From the IMG/VR virus record IMGVR_UViG_3300046697_000351, positions 1 to 64,000 of that record: a stretch of 64,000 nucleotides of DNA. One strand, 5' to 3'. Source of the DNA: a virus. Positions 7,226 to 13,949 of this stretch are shown here, one piece after another. A program made the position numbers and the translations under genes. The stretch's first letter is position 1, and each line of letters opens with the position of its first letter. The notes below the pieces were generated by a model. It was given only the letters and a program-made list of their open reading frames with translations, was not told where the DNA came from and ran no database searches.

Positions 7226-9108
7226 TTGCGGTCCTCCCTGACCGGCGGCACGAAAACCTTGCCCGCCATAGCCTCTGGCGCCGGGTCAGGAGATGGGGCG
7301 GGCGCGGGCTTTACTGGCGACACGAAGACCTTGCCCGCCGTAGCCTCTGGCGCCGGGGCCGCAGAGGGGGCGGGAGCGGGCTTCTCCGGAGCGGAAGAAT
7401 CCTGGGACGGAACGGCACGGCCTGGAGCTGGGTCTGCCCTCTTATAGTCCCTAGCCTTCTCCTTGACGTCGCTGATCCCGGACCCGACCTTTACCCGATC
7501 CCTAGACTTCTTGGCTTTCAGGTGTAGGAACTTGTTCTTCTCGATCGCACGCAGTACGTGTGCAAACCCGTTCTTGACCACGTAGTAGCCGGGAGGCTCC
7601 GGCCACTTGGAGGAGTAGCTGATGCCCCTGAGCACCAGATCGTGGCTGGTGAGGGTCAAGGCATTCTCCAAGAACTTCACGTCATCACGGCAGAAGGGGA
7701 CACCAGTGAGCCTCTCGTACGTCTCGATGCAGGATACCTCCTTTGTCGTCCGCTCCTCCCGCTGCTCATCGGTCAACCTCGGCCCCCGCTGCCGGTAGAG
7801 ACCGGACAGCTGCTCCTGGTTCAGTTGCCGTTTCGACTTTGCGCGAATGTAATCACTGCTGGCGCTTGGCATAGCGCCGGGAGCGGGCGCCGTTCGGCCC
7901 GCGACCGGCGCGCCAGCGCCACCGGCCAGAGCCCACGTTGAGGGCTCTGCCTGCAAACTACATTTAATAGTTAAACCGGTTAATTGGTTGACATCACAAT
8001 CAGATTTGATAGATATATCATTTAATTGGTTGACATCACAATCAGATTTGATAGATATATCATTTAATTGATTGGTATCATTGTCTGTTGGCACCCAGAG
8101 CCCACGCTGAGGGCTCTGTGAAAAGTCGGCACCGGCTTCCTGTCCCTCACTTGGGACCTGCCCACGGCTTGGGCTCTGTGGAAAGTTTATGTCGTCAGAG
8201 GCCAGCTCCCAGGACGGAACTACCCCCAAGTCCCCTGGCGCCGGTATCGGGAAATCCTTGGCCACGACTACGCTTATCCCGTTCTCTGACCACTCCGAAC
8301 GCCAGTTCACGGAGTCCTCAATCCTGGCCTTCGCCACCGACTCTGGGGTCACTGGCTCCGAACTGTGGTAACCGACCGCTGGGTCGACGCCGCAGTTCAT
8401 GTTGGCAAAGTCTTCAAGCCCAGGAACTCCGCAAATTGTTCTTATGATATCAGCATTTCCTGGCAGTATGCTTAAAACTTTACACAGAGCCCACGAGTTG
8501 GGCTCTGTGGAATCTTCGGTTACGTAGATTGGGGCCTCGGATACCAGGTTGCAGGGACTGTTCTGGGCCACTGGAGCGGTAAGGCGCCGGATTAACTGCG
8601 TGTTTATGCTCTTGGCCTGGGGCTCGATCTCCAGCTCCACGGTCTTCGGCGTGATATTGGTCACGAACGACCGTAGCCACGAGGCCTCTGGCTCGATCAG
8701 GTGGATTCCGGTGGTCCTCTGGTAGGGGTAGATGCGGATCAGCGGCGGCCTGGTCCAGGAGTGTCCTGGACGGTACAGGATTAGGTCGGCGCGGCTCATG
8801 GCCTTGAGGTAGGTGTCGATGGAGTTGCGTCCCAGGCCCCCGGAGATCGCGGACAGCGCCCGCCAGTCCACCGCGACCTCCCCATACCAGACTCCTTTAT
8901 AGGCGTGGTAGTCGGCGACGGAGATCAGGTCCCGTAGGAAGCCTACGAACCTTTGCAGCTTAGGTTCGAGCAGGAGCGTGGTCGTGGGAGCAATCCAGGG
9001 CCTCTGGACCAACACCGTCTTCTCTCCCCTGTAGAGGGCCAGGACCGTGCGGTCCTTGCCGTCTACGCACCTGGCTGAGCAAGCCCAGATCGCGGTCTTC
9101 GGTACCAT
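7222..9108 (-). CDS. Putative replication initiator with internal iteron origin
   Basis: This 628-aa protein is first in the leftward replication operon. Residues about 40-140 read as a winged helix; one stretch is VDWRALSAISGGLGRNSIDTY. The middle is low-complexity and encoded by DNA repeats: two exact 42-bp copies give QLNDISIKSDCDVN twice. The C-terminal part (RLTDEQREERTTKEVS...YVVKNGFAHVLRAI) looks like a second DNA-binding helical domain, followed by a duplicated Pro/Ala linker containing GKVFV. Position before a DnaC-like loader and the iterons support an O-like initiator. This is inference from organisation, not a recognised family. The ATG at 9108 has GGAGA almost touching it, so initiation may be weak. 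The DNA repeats make the centre AT-rich against a GC-rich background. Confidence 0.6.
   Translation of the reverse strand: MVPKTAIWACSARCVDGKDRTVLALYRGEKTVLVQRPWIAPTTTLLLEPKLQRFVGFLRDLISVADYHAYKGVWYGEVAVDWRALSAISGGLGRNSIDTYLKAMSRADLILYRPGHSWTRPPLIRIYPYQRTTGIHLIEPEASWLRSFVTNITPKTVELEIEPQAKSINTQLIRRLTAPVAQNSPCNLVSEAPIYVTEDSTEPNSWALCKVLSILPGNADIIRTICGVPGLEDFANMNCGVDPAVGYHSSEPVTPESVAKARIEDSVNWRSEWSENGISVVVAKDFPIPAPGDLGVVPSWELASDDINFPQSPSRGQVPSEGQEAGADFSQSPQRGLWVPTDNDTNQLNDISIKSDCDVNQLNDISIKSDCDVNQLTGLTIKCSLQAEPSTWALAGGAGAPVAGRTAPAPGAMPSASSDYIRAKSKRQLNQEQLSGLYRQRGPRLTDEQREERTTKEVSCIETYERLTGVPFCRDDVKFLENALTLTSHDLVLRGISYSSKWPEPPGYYVVKNGFAHVLRAIEKNKFLHLKAKKSRDRVKVGSGISDVKEKARDYKRADPAPGRAVPSQDSSAPEKPAPAPSAAPAPEATAGKVFVSPVKPAPAPSPDPAPEAMAGKVFVPPVREDRK
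7927..8509. repeat. Four dispersed copies of a 23-27 bp palindrome
   Basis: Copies lie at 7927-7949, 8096-8118, about 8159-8180 and 8483-8509. The shared sequence on the plus strand is CAGAGCCC, a 7-base loop beginning ACG, then GGGCTCTG. The last copy has a perfect 10-bp stem. The third keeps only one arm. They flank the iterons. In the initiator gene the copies fall in two different reading frames (giving EPSTWAL and EPNSWAL, but SPQRGLW and SPSRGQV), so selection acts on DNA or RNA, not on the peptide. Confidence 0.75.
7980..8085. repeat. Tandem 42-bp iterons, candidate replication origin
   Basis: Two perfect 42-bp copies (7980-8021 and 8022-8063) are followed by a degraded third starting at 8064. 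Each copy contains TTGACATCACAATCAG and the palindrome GATATATC. The block is far more AT-rich than the surrounding gene, which would favour melting. Iterons inside the initiator gene, next to a helicase-loader gene, is the arrangement of the lambdoid origin. Function as an origin is inferred. Confidence 0.7.
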
Positions 9109-9126
9109 TCTCCACAGCGGCAGGAA

Positions 9127-9155
9127 ACAAAAAGACCGCCCGTGCCAGGCGGTCT
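9127..9155 (-). terminator. Intrinsic terminator / possible attenuator in the leader of the replication operon
   Basis: Read leftward, an 8-bp stem (AGACCGCC at 9148-9155 and GGCGGTCT at 9133-9140, 7-nt loop) is followed by a run of T (TTTTTG). It lies between the leftward promoter (9250-9278) and the initiator start codon at 9108, so it should reduce or gate expression of all replication genes. Confidence 0.75.
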
Positions 9156-9160
9156 CGTGA

Positions 9161-9202
9161 TCAGTTCAGACGCTTCGTCGAAGCTCCAGTCTGCACGCTC
9201 AT
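9161..9202 (-). CDS. Possible 13-residue leader peptide
   Basis: ATG at 9202 preceded by AGGGAAACG; the frame encodes MSVQTGASTKRLN and stops six bases before the terminator stem. Its position between promoter and terminator is that of an attenuation leader, but no codon run points to an amino acid signal. It could equally be chance. Confidence 0.35.
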   Translation of the reverse strand: MSVQTGASTKRLN

Positions 9203-9249
9203 CACGTTTCCCTGCTGCTCTCCCTGTTTGAAAATTGTGCTGCCCGAAG

Positions 9250-9278
9250 ATTCTAGCACCGGGGCCGGGGATTGTCAA
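9250..9278 (-). promoter_or_regulatory. Leftward sigma70-type promoter of the replication operon
   Basis: TTGACA (9273-9278), 17-base spacer, TAGAAT (9250-9255) on the minus strand. Start of transcription is expected near 9243, giving a leader of about 135 nt that holds the short ORF and the terminator. Confidence 0.75.
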
Positions 9279-9421
9279 GCGCCGTCTGAGAATTCGAGCA
9301 TCGCGATTCTGGTGCGCTCTGTACTACTACGGACTCCTCGTCGGTAATCGTACTCTGATCCTGGCAGGAAGTGCTCCCCGCGATTTGGACATCCCAGGGT
9401 GGAACTATTTAGACCTATACT

Positions 9422-9451
9422 GGCATAGGCCCAAAGTCCTATGCCTGTTTT
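9422..9451. other. Perfect 8-bp inverted repeat upstream of the rightward promoter
   Basis: GGCATAGG (9422-9429) and CCTATGCC (9438-9445) surround an 8-base loop and are followed by TGTTTT on the plus strand. It ends about a dozen bases before the -35 box at 9458. It may be an operator between the divergent promoters or a weak terminator. The rest of 9279-9421 shows no gene or motif that I can support. Confidence 0.5.
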
Positions 9452-9457
9452 CGGGTC

Positions 9458-9486
9458 TTGACAGGATGTGTTCAACGTGGTACAAT
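9458..9486 (+). promoter_or_regulatory. Rightward promoter, cassette copy 1
   Basis: TTGACA (9458-9463), 17-base spacer ending GTTCAACGTGG, TACAAT (9481-9486), with the TG-N extended -10. An ATG begins exactly seven bases after the -10 box (9493), the expected transcription start. It is one of a family of near-identical promoters in this genome. Confidence 0.9.
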
Positions 9487-9492
9487 AGTATT

Positions 9493-9864
9493 ATGAACGA
9501 AAATCTTAAAGGGAAGAGGAAAATGATAGTCGCTCATGATCCGTGGATGGCTGAGAAGCTCGGGAGTGACCAGCATCTGCTGAGCAAATCTGGCTGCGTC
9601 ATAGCCCACGCCAGCAAGTTATTGGCCTACACCGAGAAGGTCAAGGCCGCAAACTTCAAACTTATGGCCGCGAGCCCCAAGCTCCTGCGCGCCTGCCAGA
9701 AGGCCCTCGATGAATTCCGCGATCCCAACCGGGGGGGGCCAGCGGATCGGAGGCCACTCAGCAGGTACTCCGCGAGGCCATACATGACGCCGGGTTCCGG
9801 CCAGAGGACCCACTCTAATGGCTACCAACAATTCGGCCAAGGCCCAGGAGGTCAAGTGACATGA
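9493..9864 (+). CDS. Small phage protein with probable frameshift at a G8 run
   Basis: The first gene of the rightward operon starts at ATG 9493 (at the predicted +1) or at the in-frame ATG 9523, which has GAGGA before it. Residues to about 80 (ANFKLMAASPKLLRACQKAL) resemble common small phage proteins. At the run of eight G (9731-9738) the zero frame changes to a Pro/Arg/Ser-rich tail reading to 9864. Slipping back one base there gives a more natural helical end (EATQQVLREAIHDAGF) and a stop at 9816-9818 in a TAATG junction. The gene is therefore either disrupted, frameshifted by the ribosome, or affected by a homopolymer sequence error. Function unknown. Confidence 0.6.
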   Translation: MNENLKGKRKMIVAHDPWMAEKLGSDQHLLSKSGCVIAHASKLLAYTEKVKAANFKLMAASPKLLRACQKALDEFRDPNRGGPADRRPLSRYSARPYMTPGSGQRTHSNGYQQFGQGPGGQVT

Positions 9865-10043
9865 GATGCTCCCGCTCGCAACGCGACCACATCCTCATCC
9901 CACTTGGCTTAGCCGCTATGTCCAAGGGTACCACACTCAAACAAGTGCAGGCAGCATTCTTCGCTTTGCGCCATGTTCGTATTTCCGAGCTTAGCATCCG
10001 GTGGCTATCCGCCATCGCCAAGGCCAAGGCCAATGGGAAATAA
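9861..10043 (+). CDS. Small 60-aa helical protein
   Basis: ATG at 9861 has AGGAGGT eight bases upstream. The basic product (MRCSRSQRDHILIPLGLAAM...) contains two helices and no recognised motif. A 13-codon reading frame at 9818-9859 (MATNNSAKAQEVK) covers the ribosome-binding site and may couple translation, but it is too short to call. Confidence 0.6.
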   Translation: MRCSRSQRDHILIPLGLAAMSKGTTLKQVQAAFFALRHVRISELSIRWLSAIAKAKANGK

Positions 10044-10044
10044 A

Positions 10045-10299
10045 ATGAAAAACACAGAAACCGAAATTGACATCTGCCACAAGGCCGCCTTGGTCAGTGC
10101 CGCCTACGACCGCGCCTTAGCTGACTACGACCGCGCCTTAGCTGACTACGACCGCGCCTGGGCCGCCTATAACCGCGCCGGGTCCGCCTATAAACGCGCC
10201 GGGTCCGCCTACGACCGCGCCTTAGCTGACTACGACCGCGCCTTGTCCGCCTGCCCTGACCGAGCCGCCATCTCCAAGGCCACCGCCCAGGAGCCCTGA
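10045..10299 (+). CDS. Heptad-repeat protein built from seven YDRALAD-like units
   Basis: The 84-aa product starts at ATG 10045 (GGGAAATAAA upstream), has an acidic N-terminus (MKNTETEIDICHKAAL) and then seven consecutive 7-residue units of the type (A/D)Y-(D/N/K)-R-A-x-(A/S). The period of seven with alternating Tyr, Arg and Ala suggests a continuous helix or coiled coil able to oligomerise. The function is unknown. The encoding DNA is a 21-bp tandem repeat, so copy number may vary between relatives. Confidence 0.7.
   Translation: MKNTETEIDICHKAALVSAAYDRALADYDRALADYDRAWAAYNRAGSAYKRAGSAYDRALADYDRALSACPDRAAISKATAQEP
10102..10248 (+). repeat. Seven tandem 21-bp repeats
   Basis: Units carry TACGACCGCGCCTTAGCT or close variants; units 1, 2 and 6 are nearly identical, units 4 and 5 have diverged to TATAACCGCGCCGGGTCC. 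The array is in frame within the heptad-repeat gene. Confidence 0.9.
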
Positions 10300-10301
10300 T
10301 C

Positions 10302-10799
10302 ATGGCCAAATACAGGATCGCCTACGGACTCTGGGTCGTGCTCACTGATAGCCGCTGCGGCTTCCTACAGCGCCAGACCCAGCGCCCGGGCCTGGACACC
10401 CGCAACCCCCATTGGCTCGACCTCGTCAAGACCAGGGCCGAGGTCGGGACCACGCTGAAGCCGAAGCTGAGGGGCCTGAAGGGAATCTACGTGGCCCGTC
10501 CCCGGCAGCTCCGCGTCCCCCTCGACTTCTCGACCTGGTCCACTAAATATGATGATGGAGTCAGTCTCCCGATCGTTACTCAGTTCATGCCCGCCCCGAT
10601 CAAGGGCAAGAAGGTCAGCACCTGCCCGCGCTGCCGGGAGGAGTACCAGTACGGCGCCACCGAGTGCGTGCTCTGCGGCCAGAGCCTATCCCGCGTCCTC
10701 TACGTGGGCAAGGTCTGCAACGGTTGCGGGGACGAGAACCGGTATCCACCCCGGACCCGGCGCTGCGAAATCTGCGGTGGTCGCCTGGAGGCCAAGTGA
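10302..10799 (+). CDS. Double zinc-ribbon protein, 165 aa
   Basis: The N-terminal 100 residues are basic and aromatic (YRIAYGLWVVLTDSRCGF). The C-terminal 60 residues carry two treble CxxC arrangements: CPRC...CVLC and CNGC...CEIC, each typical of a zinc ribbon. Such tandem ribbons usually bind nucleic acid or protein partners. The start ATG follows the stop of the heptad gene by two bases (GAGCCCTGATC upstream), so translation is probably coupled. No named family was recognised. Confidence 0.75.
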   Translation: MAKYRIAYGLWVVLTDSRCGFLQRQTQRPGLDTRNPHWLDLVKTRAEVGTTLKPKLRGLKGIYVARPRQLRVPLDFSTWSTKYDDGVSLPIVTQFMPAPIKGKKVSTCPRCREEYQYGATECVLCGQSLSRVLYVGKVCNGCGDENRYPPRTRRCEICGGRLEAK

Positions 10800-10999
10800 A
10801 GATTCCGATAAAGAGCATCCCCAGAACCTGGCCGGTGCAGCCGCTGAAGCTCGGGCAGCAGGCCGATGACCCCGTCACCTGCGGCCACTGCGGATTGACT
10901 TGGGATGACGGAAAGATAACGAGCATGACCCCGGCCCCGGCTGCCCGCTGCCCGTTCGAGTCCTTCCATAAGTACTCGAAGAGGGAGATGGGGTCATGA
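10796..10999 (+). CDS. Small zinc-finger-like protein, 67 aa, GTG start
   Basis: The GTG at 10796 overlaps the previous stop (GTGA), and the frame (MKIPIKSIPRTWPVQ...) ends overlapping the next ATG (ATGA). It contains CGHCGLTWDD and a later Cys followed by His (RCPFESFHKYS), a C2-CH type zinc site typical of small phage proteins. Too short to assign a function. Confidence 0.65.
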   Translation: MKIPIKSIPRTWPVQPLKLGQQADDPVTCGHCGLTWDDGKITSMTPAPAARCPFESFHKYSKREMGS

Positions 11000-11295
11000 T
11001 CTTCAAGGAACTCGGGGCCCAGTCCTTCACCTACAGGGGCGTGGAGATCACGATCGGCCACGAGGGTCCGGACTCGGCCAAGACCGCCGAGTTCATCCAG
11101 TGCGAGCTGATGCCGCTGGTCCTGGCGGCCCCGGAGATGGCGGGGCTGCTCCAGAGGATCATCGCCGGTGACTTCGTCAATTTCCCGACGATGTTCGACG
11201 ACGTCTCCGAGGAGACGCGCCCGTTCGCGGCGGCGCTGAGGTTGATCCGGGACGAGGCTAGGAGGTTGGCGCCGGTGAAGAAGGTCCGACGCTGA
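10996..11295 (+). CDS. Unrecognised 99-aa protein
   Basis: ATG 10996 overlaps the upstream stop. The product starts MIFKELGAQSFTYRGVEITIG, with a beta-rich N-terminus and a helical second half (MPLVLAAPEMAGLLQRIIAG) ending in basic residues. No motif recognised. It closes the first run of coupled genes; a new promoter follows at 11309. Confidence 0.65.
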   Translation: MIFKELGAQSFTYRGVEITIGHEGPDSAKTAEFIQCELMPLVLAAPEMAGLLQRIIAGDFVNFPTMFDDVSEETRPFAAALRLIRDEARRLAPVKKVRR

Positions 11296-11308
11296 TCGTA
11301 TGATGGTG

Positions 11309-11337
11309 TTGACAAATCCGGAATCTCATGGTAGAGT
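11309..11337 (+). promoter_or_regulatory. Promoter related to the cassette family, with a normal leader
   Basis: TTGACA (11309-11314), 17-base spacer ending CATGG, TAGAGT (11332-11337). Unlike the other copies no ATG lies at +1; instead a 16-nt leader with GGGAG precedes a GTG start at 11360. Confidence 0.65.
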
Positions 11338-11359
11338 ATCCGGGTCGCAGGGAGACAAC

Positions 11360-11677
11360 GTGGATAGAACGGGACTGACCGACGCGCAGGTGCTCACCGC
11401 GCTCTACAATGCCAGCCGGGTCCAGGGCCTGGGCGTGCTCCAGGCGAGACCGGAGCCGATGACGGTCGAGGCCGCCGAGAAGCTGATCAAGGGGACCAGG
11501 CACGAGATCGGGCAGCCAGCAACCGGCGCCTACTTCGACTACCTCTACGGTCGGGTGATAAAGACCGACGTCTCCGAGAACCCGCTGGACCTCTGGGGCT
11601 ACGACCGGGACATGGGCCCGGGTGCCGGGGCCCGCGCGATCGAGGCGATGATGGACGGACTCAAGAGGCCCCGGTGA
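11360..11677 (+). CDS. Unrecognised conserved-looking 105-aa phage protein
   Basis: GTG 11360 lies five bases after GGGAG. The sequence VDRTGLTDAQVLTALYNASR leads into a compact helical domain. The motif HEIGQPATGAYFDYLYGRV ... YDRDMGPGAGARAIEAM near the C-terminus recalls small proteins shared by many unrelated phages, function unknown. The stop overlaps the next GTG. Confidence 0.75.
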   Translation: MDRTGLTDAQVLTALYNASRVQGLGVLQARPEPMTVEAAEKLIKGTRHEIGQPATGAYFDYLYGRVIKTDVSENPLDLWGYDRDMGPGAGARAIEAMMDGLKRPR

Positions 11678-12066
11678 TCAAGCTCTGGGTCGACGACATC
11701 CGCCCCGCCCCCGAAGGATGGCACTGGGCCAAGACCGTGACCGAGGCGATCCGCGTGCTCGCCACCCAGAAGGTATCCGAGGTCTCGTTCGACCACGACA
11801 TCAGCCACGACGTCCAGATCAACGGGGTCCACCGACCGTACCCGTGTGGGGAGACATTCGAGCCCGTGGCCTTCTACTTATTGTGCATGGCCATGGTCTG
11901 GGACCGCGACGGCGGGTCGACCTTGGACGCCGATTATCTCCCGAGCAGGGTCAACATACATTCGGCCAACGTCGGTCAGGCCGAGAACATGAGGGAGATG
12001 CTGTGCGGGTTCTACCCCGTTACGGTAACGTTGGGGAAACCGTGCAACCGATTTGAGGGTAAATAG
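11674..12066 (+). CDS. Cyclic-phosphate-processing receiver-like (cREC) domain protein
   Basis: The 130-aa product opens KLWVDDIRPAPEGWHW and contains SFDHDIS near residue 46. The paired motifs VDDxRPxPxGW and (S/L)xDHD define the small receiver-like cREC family predicted to act on cyclic phosphate bonds, for example after RNA or nucleotide damage. The conserved acidic pair in VDD and the DHD are intact. Family activity is inferred from published comparative work, not shown here. GTG start overlaps the previous stop (GTGA). Confidence 0.7.
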   Translation: MIKLWVDDIRPAPEGWHWAKTVTEAIRVLATQKVSEVSFDHDISHDVQINGVHRPYPCGETFEPVAFYLLCMAMVWDRDGGSTLDADYLPSRVNIHSANVGQAENMREMLCGFYPVTVTLGKPCNRFEGK

Positions 12067-12088
12067 TTAATCGACGTGAGGAGGTACA

Positions 12089-12823
12089 GTGAGTATGGAC
12101 AAGAAGAAGATCGAGACGTTCAATGAGCCAGGAGATGGGCCGGGCGATGGGACTCCGATGGTCCCCTCCGGGGACAAGACGATCCTTACCGTGAAGGCCC
12201 CGAACTTCCGGGTCGCCGAGTTCAAGATCGTGAACGAACCTGGGGTCCCGTTGGTTATCCATAAGTTCTCTGAGAAGGCTAAGAAACAGATGATGGCCAA
12301 CCAGAAAGAGGGCGCAGCGGCCAAGGGCAAGAAGAACCGGGAGCCCCGGGATTTTGATCGGGACTTCAACGGCGCTCGGCACATCTCAACCCAGGGCTGG
12401 GACGGCATTTCCGCAGGAGCCTTCAGGGCGGGGATGATCTCGGCCTGCAAGACCTGCGGCGTGGTCATGACCAAAGCTAAGTTGGCGATCAGCATCCTCG
12501 CCGATGGCAGGGACAAAGAGGACGGGACTCCGCTGGTCCGTATCTATGGCAAGCCCGTCAAAGATGTACGACCGGCGCGCAATGATAATGGGTCCTGTGA
12601 CCTGCGCGCGAGGCCCATGTACAATGATTGGCACGCGGTCCTCCGCGTTCGCTACGACGCGGACATGATGTCCCTGGAGACCGTGACCAACCTTCTATAC
12701 CGAACCGGGTTGCAAGTAGGGACCGGGGAGGGGCGCCCCGATTCAAAGAAGAGCGCCGGGTGCGGCTGGGGGACCTGGACCCCCGAGGGCAAGCCCAAGG
12801 AGCGGAAGGCTCTGATCGCATAA
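12089..12823 (+). CDS. Unrecognised 244-aa phage protein, possible DNA-metabolism factor
   Basis: GAGGAGGT precedes GTG 12089; ATG 12095 is an equally possible start. After a disordered Gly/Pro/Asp N-terminus, residues 90-170 contain the block GISAGAFRAGMISACKTCG, then VVMTKAKLAISILADGRDKEDGTPL, which recalls a widespread uncharacterised phage family. The C-terminus (MYNDWHAVLRVRYDADMMSLETVTNLLYRTGLQVG) is compact. Such proteins often sit in recombination or ssDNA-binding modules, but I cannot assign one. Confidence 0.7.
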   Translation: MSMDKKKIETFNEPGDGPGDGTPMVPSGDKTILTVKAPNFRVAEFKIVNEPGVPLVIHKFSEKAKKQMMANQKEGAAAKGKKNREPRDFDRDFNGARHISTQGWDGISAGAFRAGMISACKTCGVVMTKAKLAISILADGRDKEDGTPLVRIYGKPVKDVRPARNDNGSCDLRARPMYNDWHAVLRVRYDADMMSLETVTNLLYRTGLQVGTGEGRPDSKKSAGCGWGTWTPEGKPKERKALIA

Positions 12824-12832
12824 GGAATCATC

Positions 12833-13345
12833 ATGCACAATAAGAAGATCACACACAGGTTGTCGTCTAAGAAGCGCAGCCTTGATCAGAAAAGGGAGAA
12901 ACTGGTCAAGCACGAACTCGATCGGGTACAAAGAGATCATGGGGGAATTCTCTACCCAAAGGACGTTGTTGAAGCGGCGAGGCCAAAAAAATCACCGTTG
13001 CATGATGAGTTCGAGTGGGACAACACGGTTGCTGCCGAGCGATGGAGAATGGAGCAAGCGCGCCACCTGATCCGCGTCTTCGTCAACGTCATCGAGGAGG
13101 GGCACTCCGAGACCCGGGTCTACGTCGCCCTGAGTTCGGATCGTTCCGGTGGCGGTGGATATCGGGCGACCGTAAACGTCCTATCGAACAAGGGGCTTCG
13201 CGAAGTCATGCTCAGCGACGCCCTGGAGGATATGCGTAGCTTCAAGGCTAAGTACCTGGCCATCAAGGAATTGGCTGCCGTCTTCGCGGAGATGGATAAG
13301 GCCGAGGCCTTGATCGAAAAGAGTGTGGCTGGATCAGGGAAGTAA
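12833..13345 (+). CDS. Unrecognised 170-aa protein
   Basis: ATG 12833 lies ten bases after the previous stop with AAGGAAT upstream. The basic N-terminal third (KKITHRLSSKKRSLDQKREK) is likely unstructured or nucleic-acid binding; then LYPKDVVEAARPKKSPLHDE and FEWDNTVAAERWRMEQARHLI, which recalls small phage proteins with an AERWRxxQA segment. A beta-rich domain and a helical end follow. It ends just before the pentamer array. Confidence 0.7.
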   Translation: MHNKKITHRLSSKKRSLDQKREKLVKHELDRVQRDHGGILYPKDVVEAARPKKSPLHDEFEWDNTVAAERWRMEQARHLIRVFVNVIEEGHSETRVYVALSSDRSGGGGYRATVNVLSNKGLREVMLSDALEDMRSFKAKYLAIKELAAVFAEMDKAEALIEKSVAGSGK

Positions 13346-13352
13346 CCCAGTA

Positions 13353-13812
13353 CCGTATATCATGGCAGGCGAGGCGGGGCTTGGCCTGGATTGTTATGGT
13401 GCGTCACGGTTCGGTAAGGTAGGTCTAGGCAGGCGTGGCTCGGCGTGGCTCGGCGTGTCCAGGAAAGGCGTAACGTGGTCCGGCGGGGTCCGGCATGGCA
13501 GGCGGGGTGGGGTCTGGATTGGTCTGGCTGGGTTGGGACTGGTCGGGTCCGGTAGGGCGAGGTTGGGCAGGCTAGGTATGTCGAGGTCGGGACTGGCGAG
13601 GCGAGGCCCGGCTTGTTCTGGTTCGGCAGGCACGGCATGTTGTGGTTGGGTCCGGAGAGGTGGGGCGCAGTGTGGCATGGCAGGCTTGGCCCGGCTTGTT
13701 CTGGTTCGGCGGCGCGGGGCGGGATGTGGCCCAGCGGGGCGGGATACGGCAGGCTAGGCGCGTTAAGGAAAGGTGCGGTGAGGCGGGAACAGGGTTAGGT
13801 TAGGCTCGGTAA
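13353..13812 (+). repeat. Degenerate GGNNN pentanucleotide array, strongly G-rich on plus strand
   Basis: About 460 bp in which GG recurs every five bases. Between 13501 and 13570 fourteen consecutive pentamers all begin with GG; elsewhere the phase shifts by a base or two but the spacing persists. C and A are scarce on this strand. A five-base period moves through all three frames equally, so the open frame across it (13323-13757) encodes only Gly/Arg/Trp-like low-complexity and is not called. The stretch between the gene ending at 13345 and the TnpB element holds nothing else except the hairpin at 13814-13849. Confidence 0.85.
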
Positions 13813-13813
13813 T

Positions 13814-13849
13814 GGCTGGCGCGGTGCGATTGTTACCACCGCGCCAGCC
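13814..13849 (+). other. Perfect 13-bp hairpin closing the G-rich array
   Basis: GGCTGGCGCGGTG (13814-13826) pairs with 13837-13849 across a 10-base loop. No T-run follows, so a rho-independent terminator is unlikely. It may be a processing or replication structure. Confidence 0.75.
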
Positions 13850-13914
13850 TGAGCAAGAAAGTGATCTGATGAATAATATAAAGTCGAGTAACTATCCCAT
13901 CAAGACACGTAGCC

Positions 13915-13943
13915 TTGACAAGAAAGCATCCTCCTGTTATACT
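13915..13943 (+). promoter_or_regulatory. tnpB: Promoter of tnpB element 1
   Basis: TTGACA (13915-13920), 17-base spacer, TATACT (13938-13943). Seven bases downstream is G13950, the first base of the leader pseudoknot. Confidence 0.8.
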
Positions 13944-13949
13944 AATCAT

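Noticed and set aside
7980-8085. Possible CRISPR array
   Set aside because: The repeats are directly adjacent 42-bp units without spacers and lie inside a gene.
9818-9859. 13-codon frame MATNNSAKAQEVK
   Set aside because: Too short; it only covers the ribosome-binding site of the next gene.
13323-13757. 144-codon frame across the pentamer array
   Set aside because: The period is five bases, so every frame is open by composition. Its product is low-complexity Gly/Arg/Trp.
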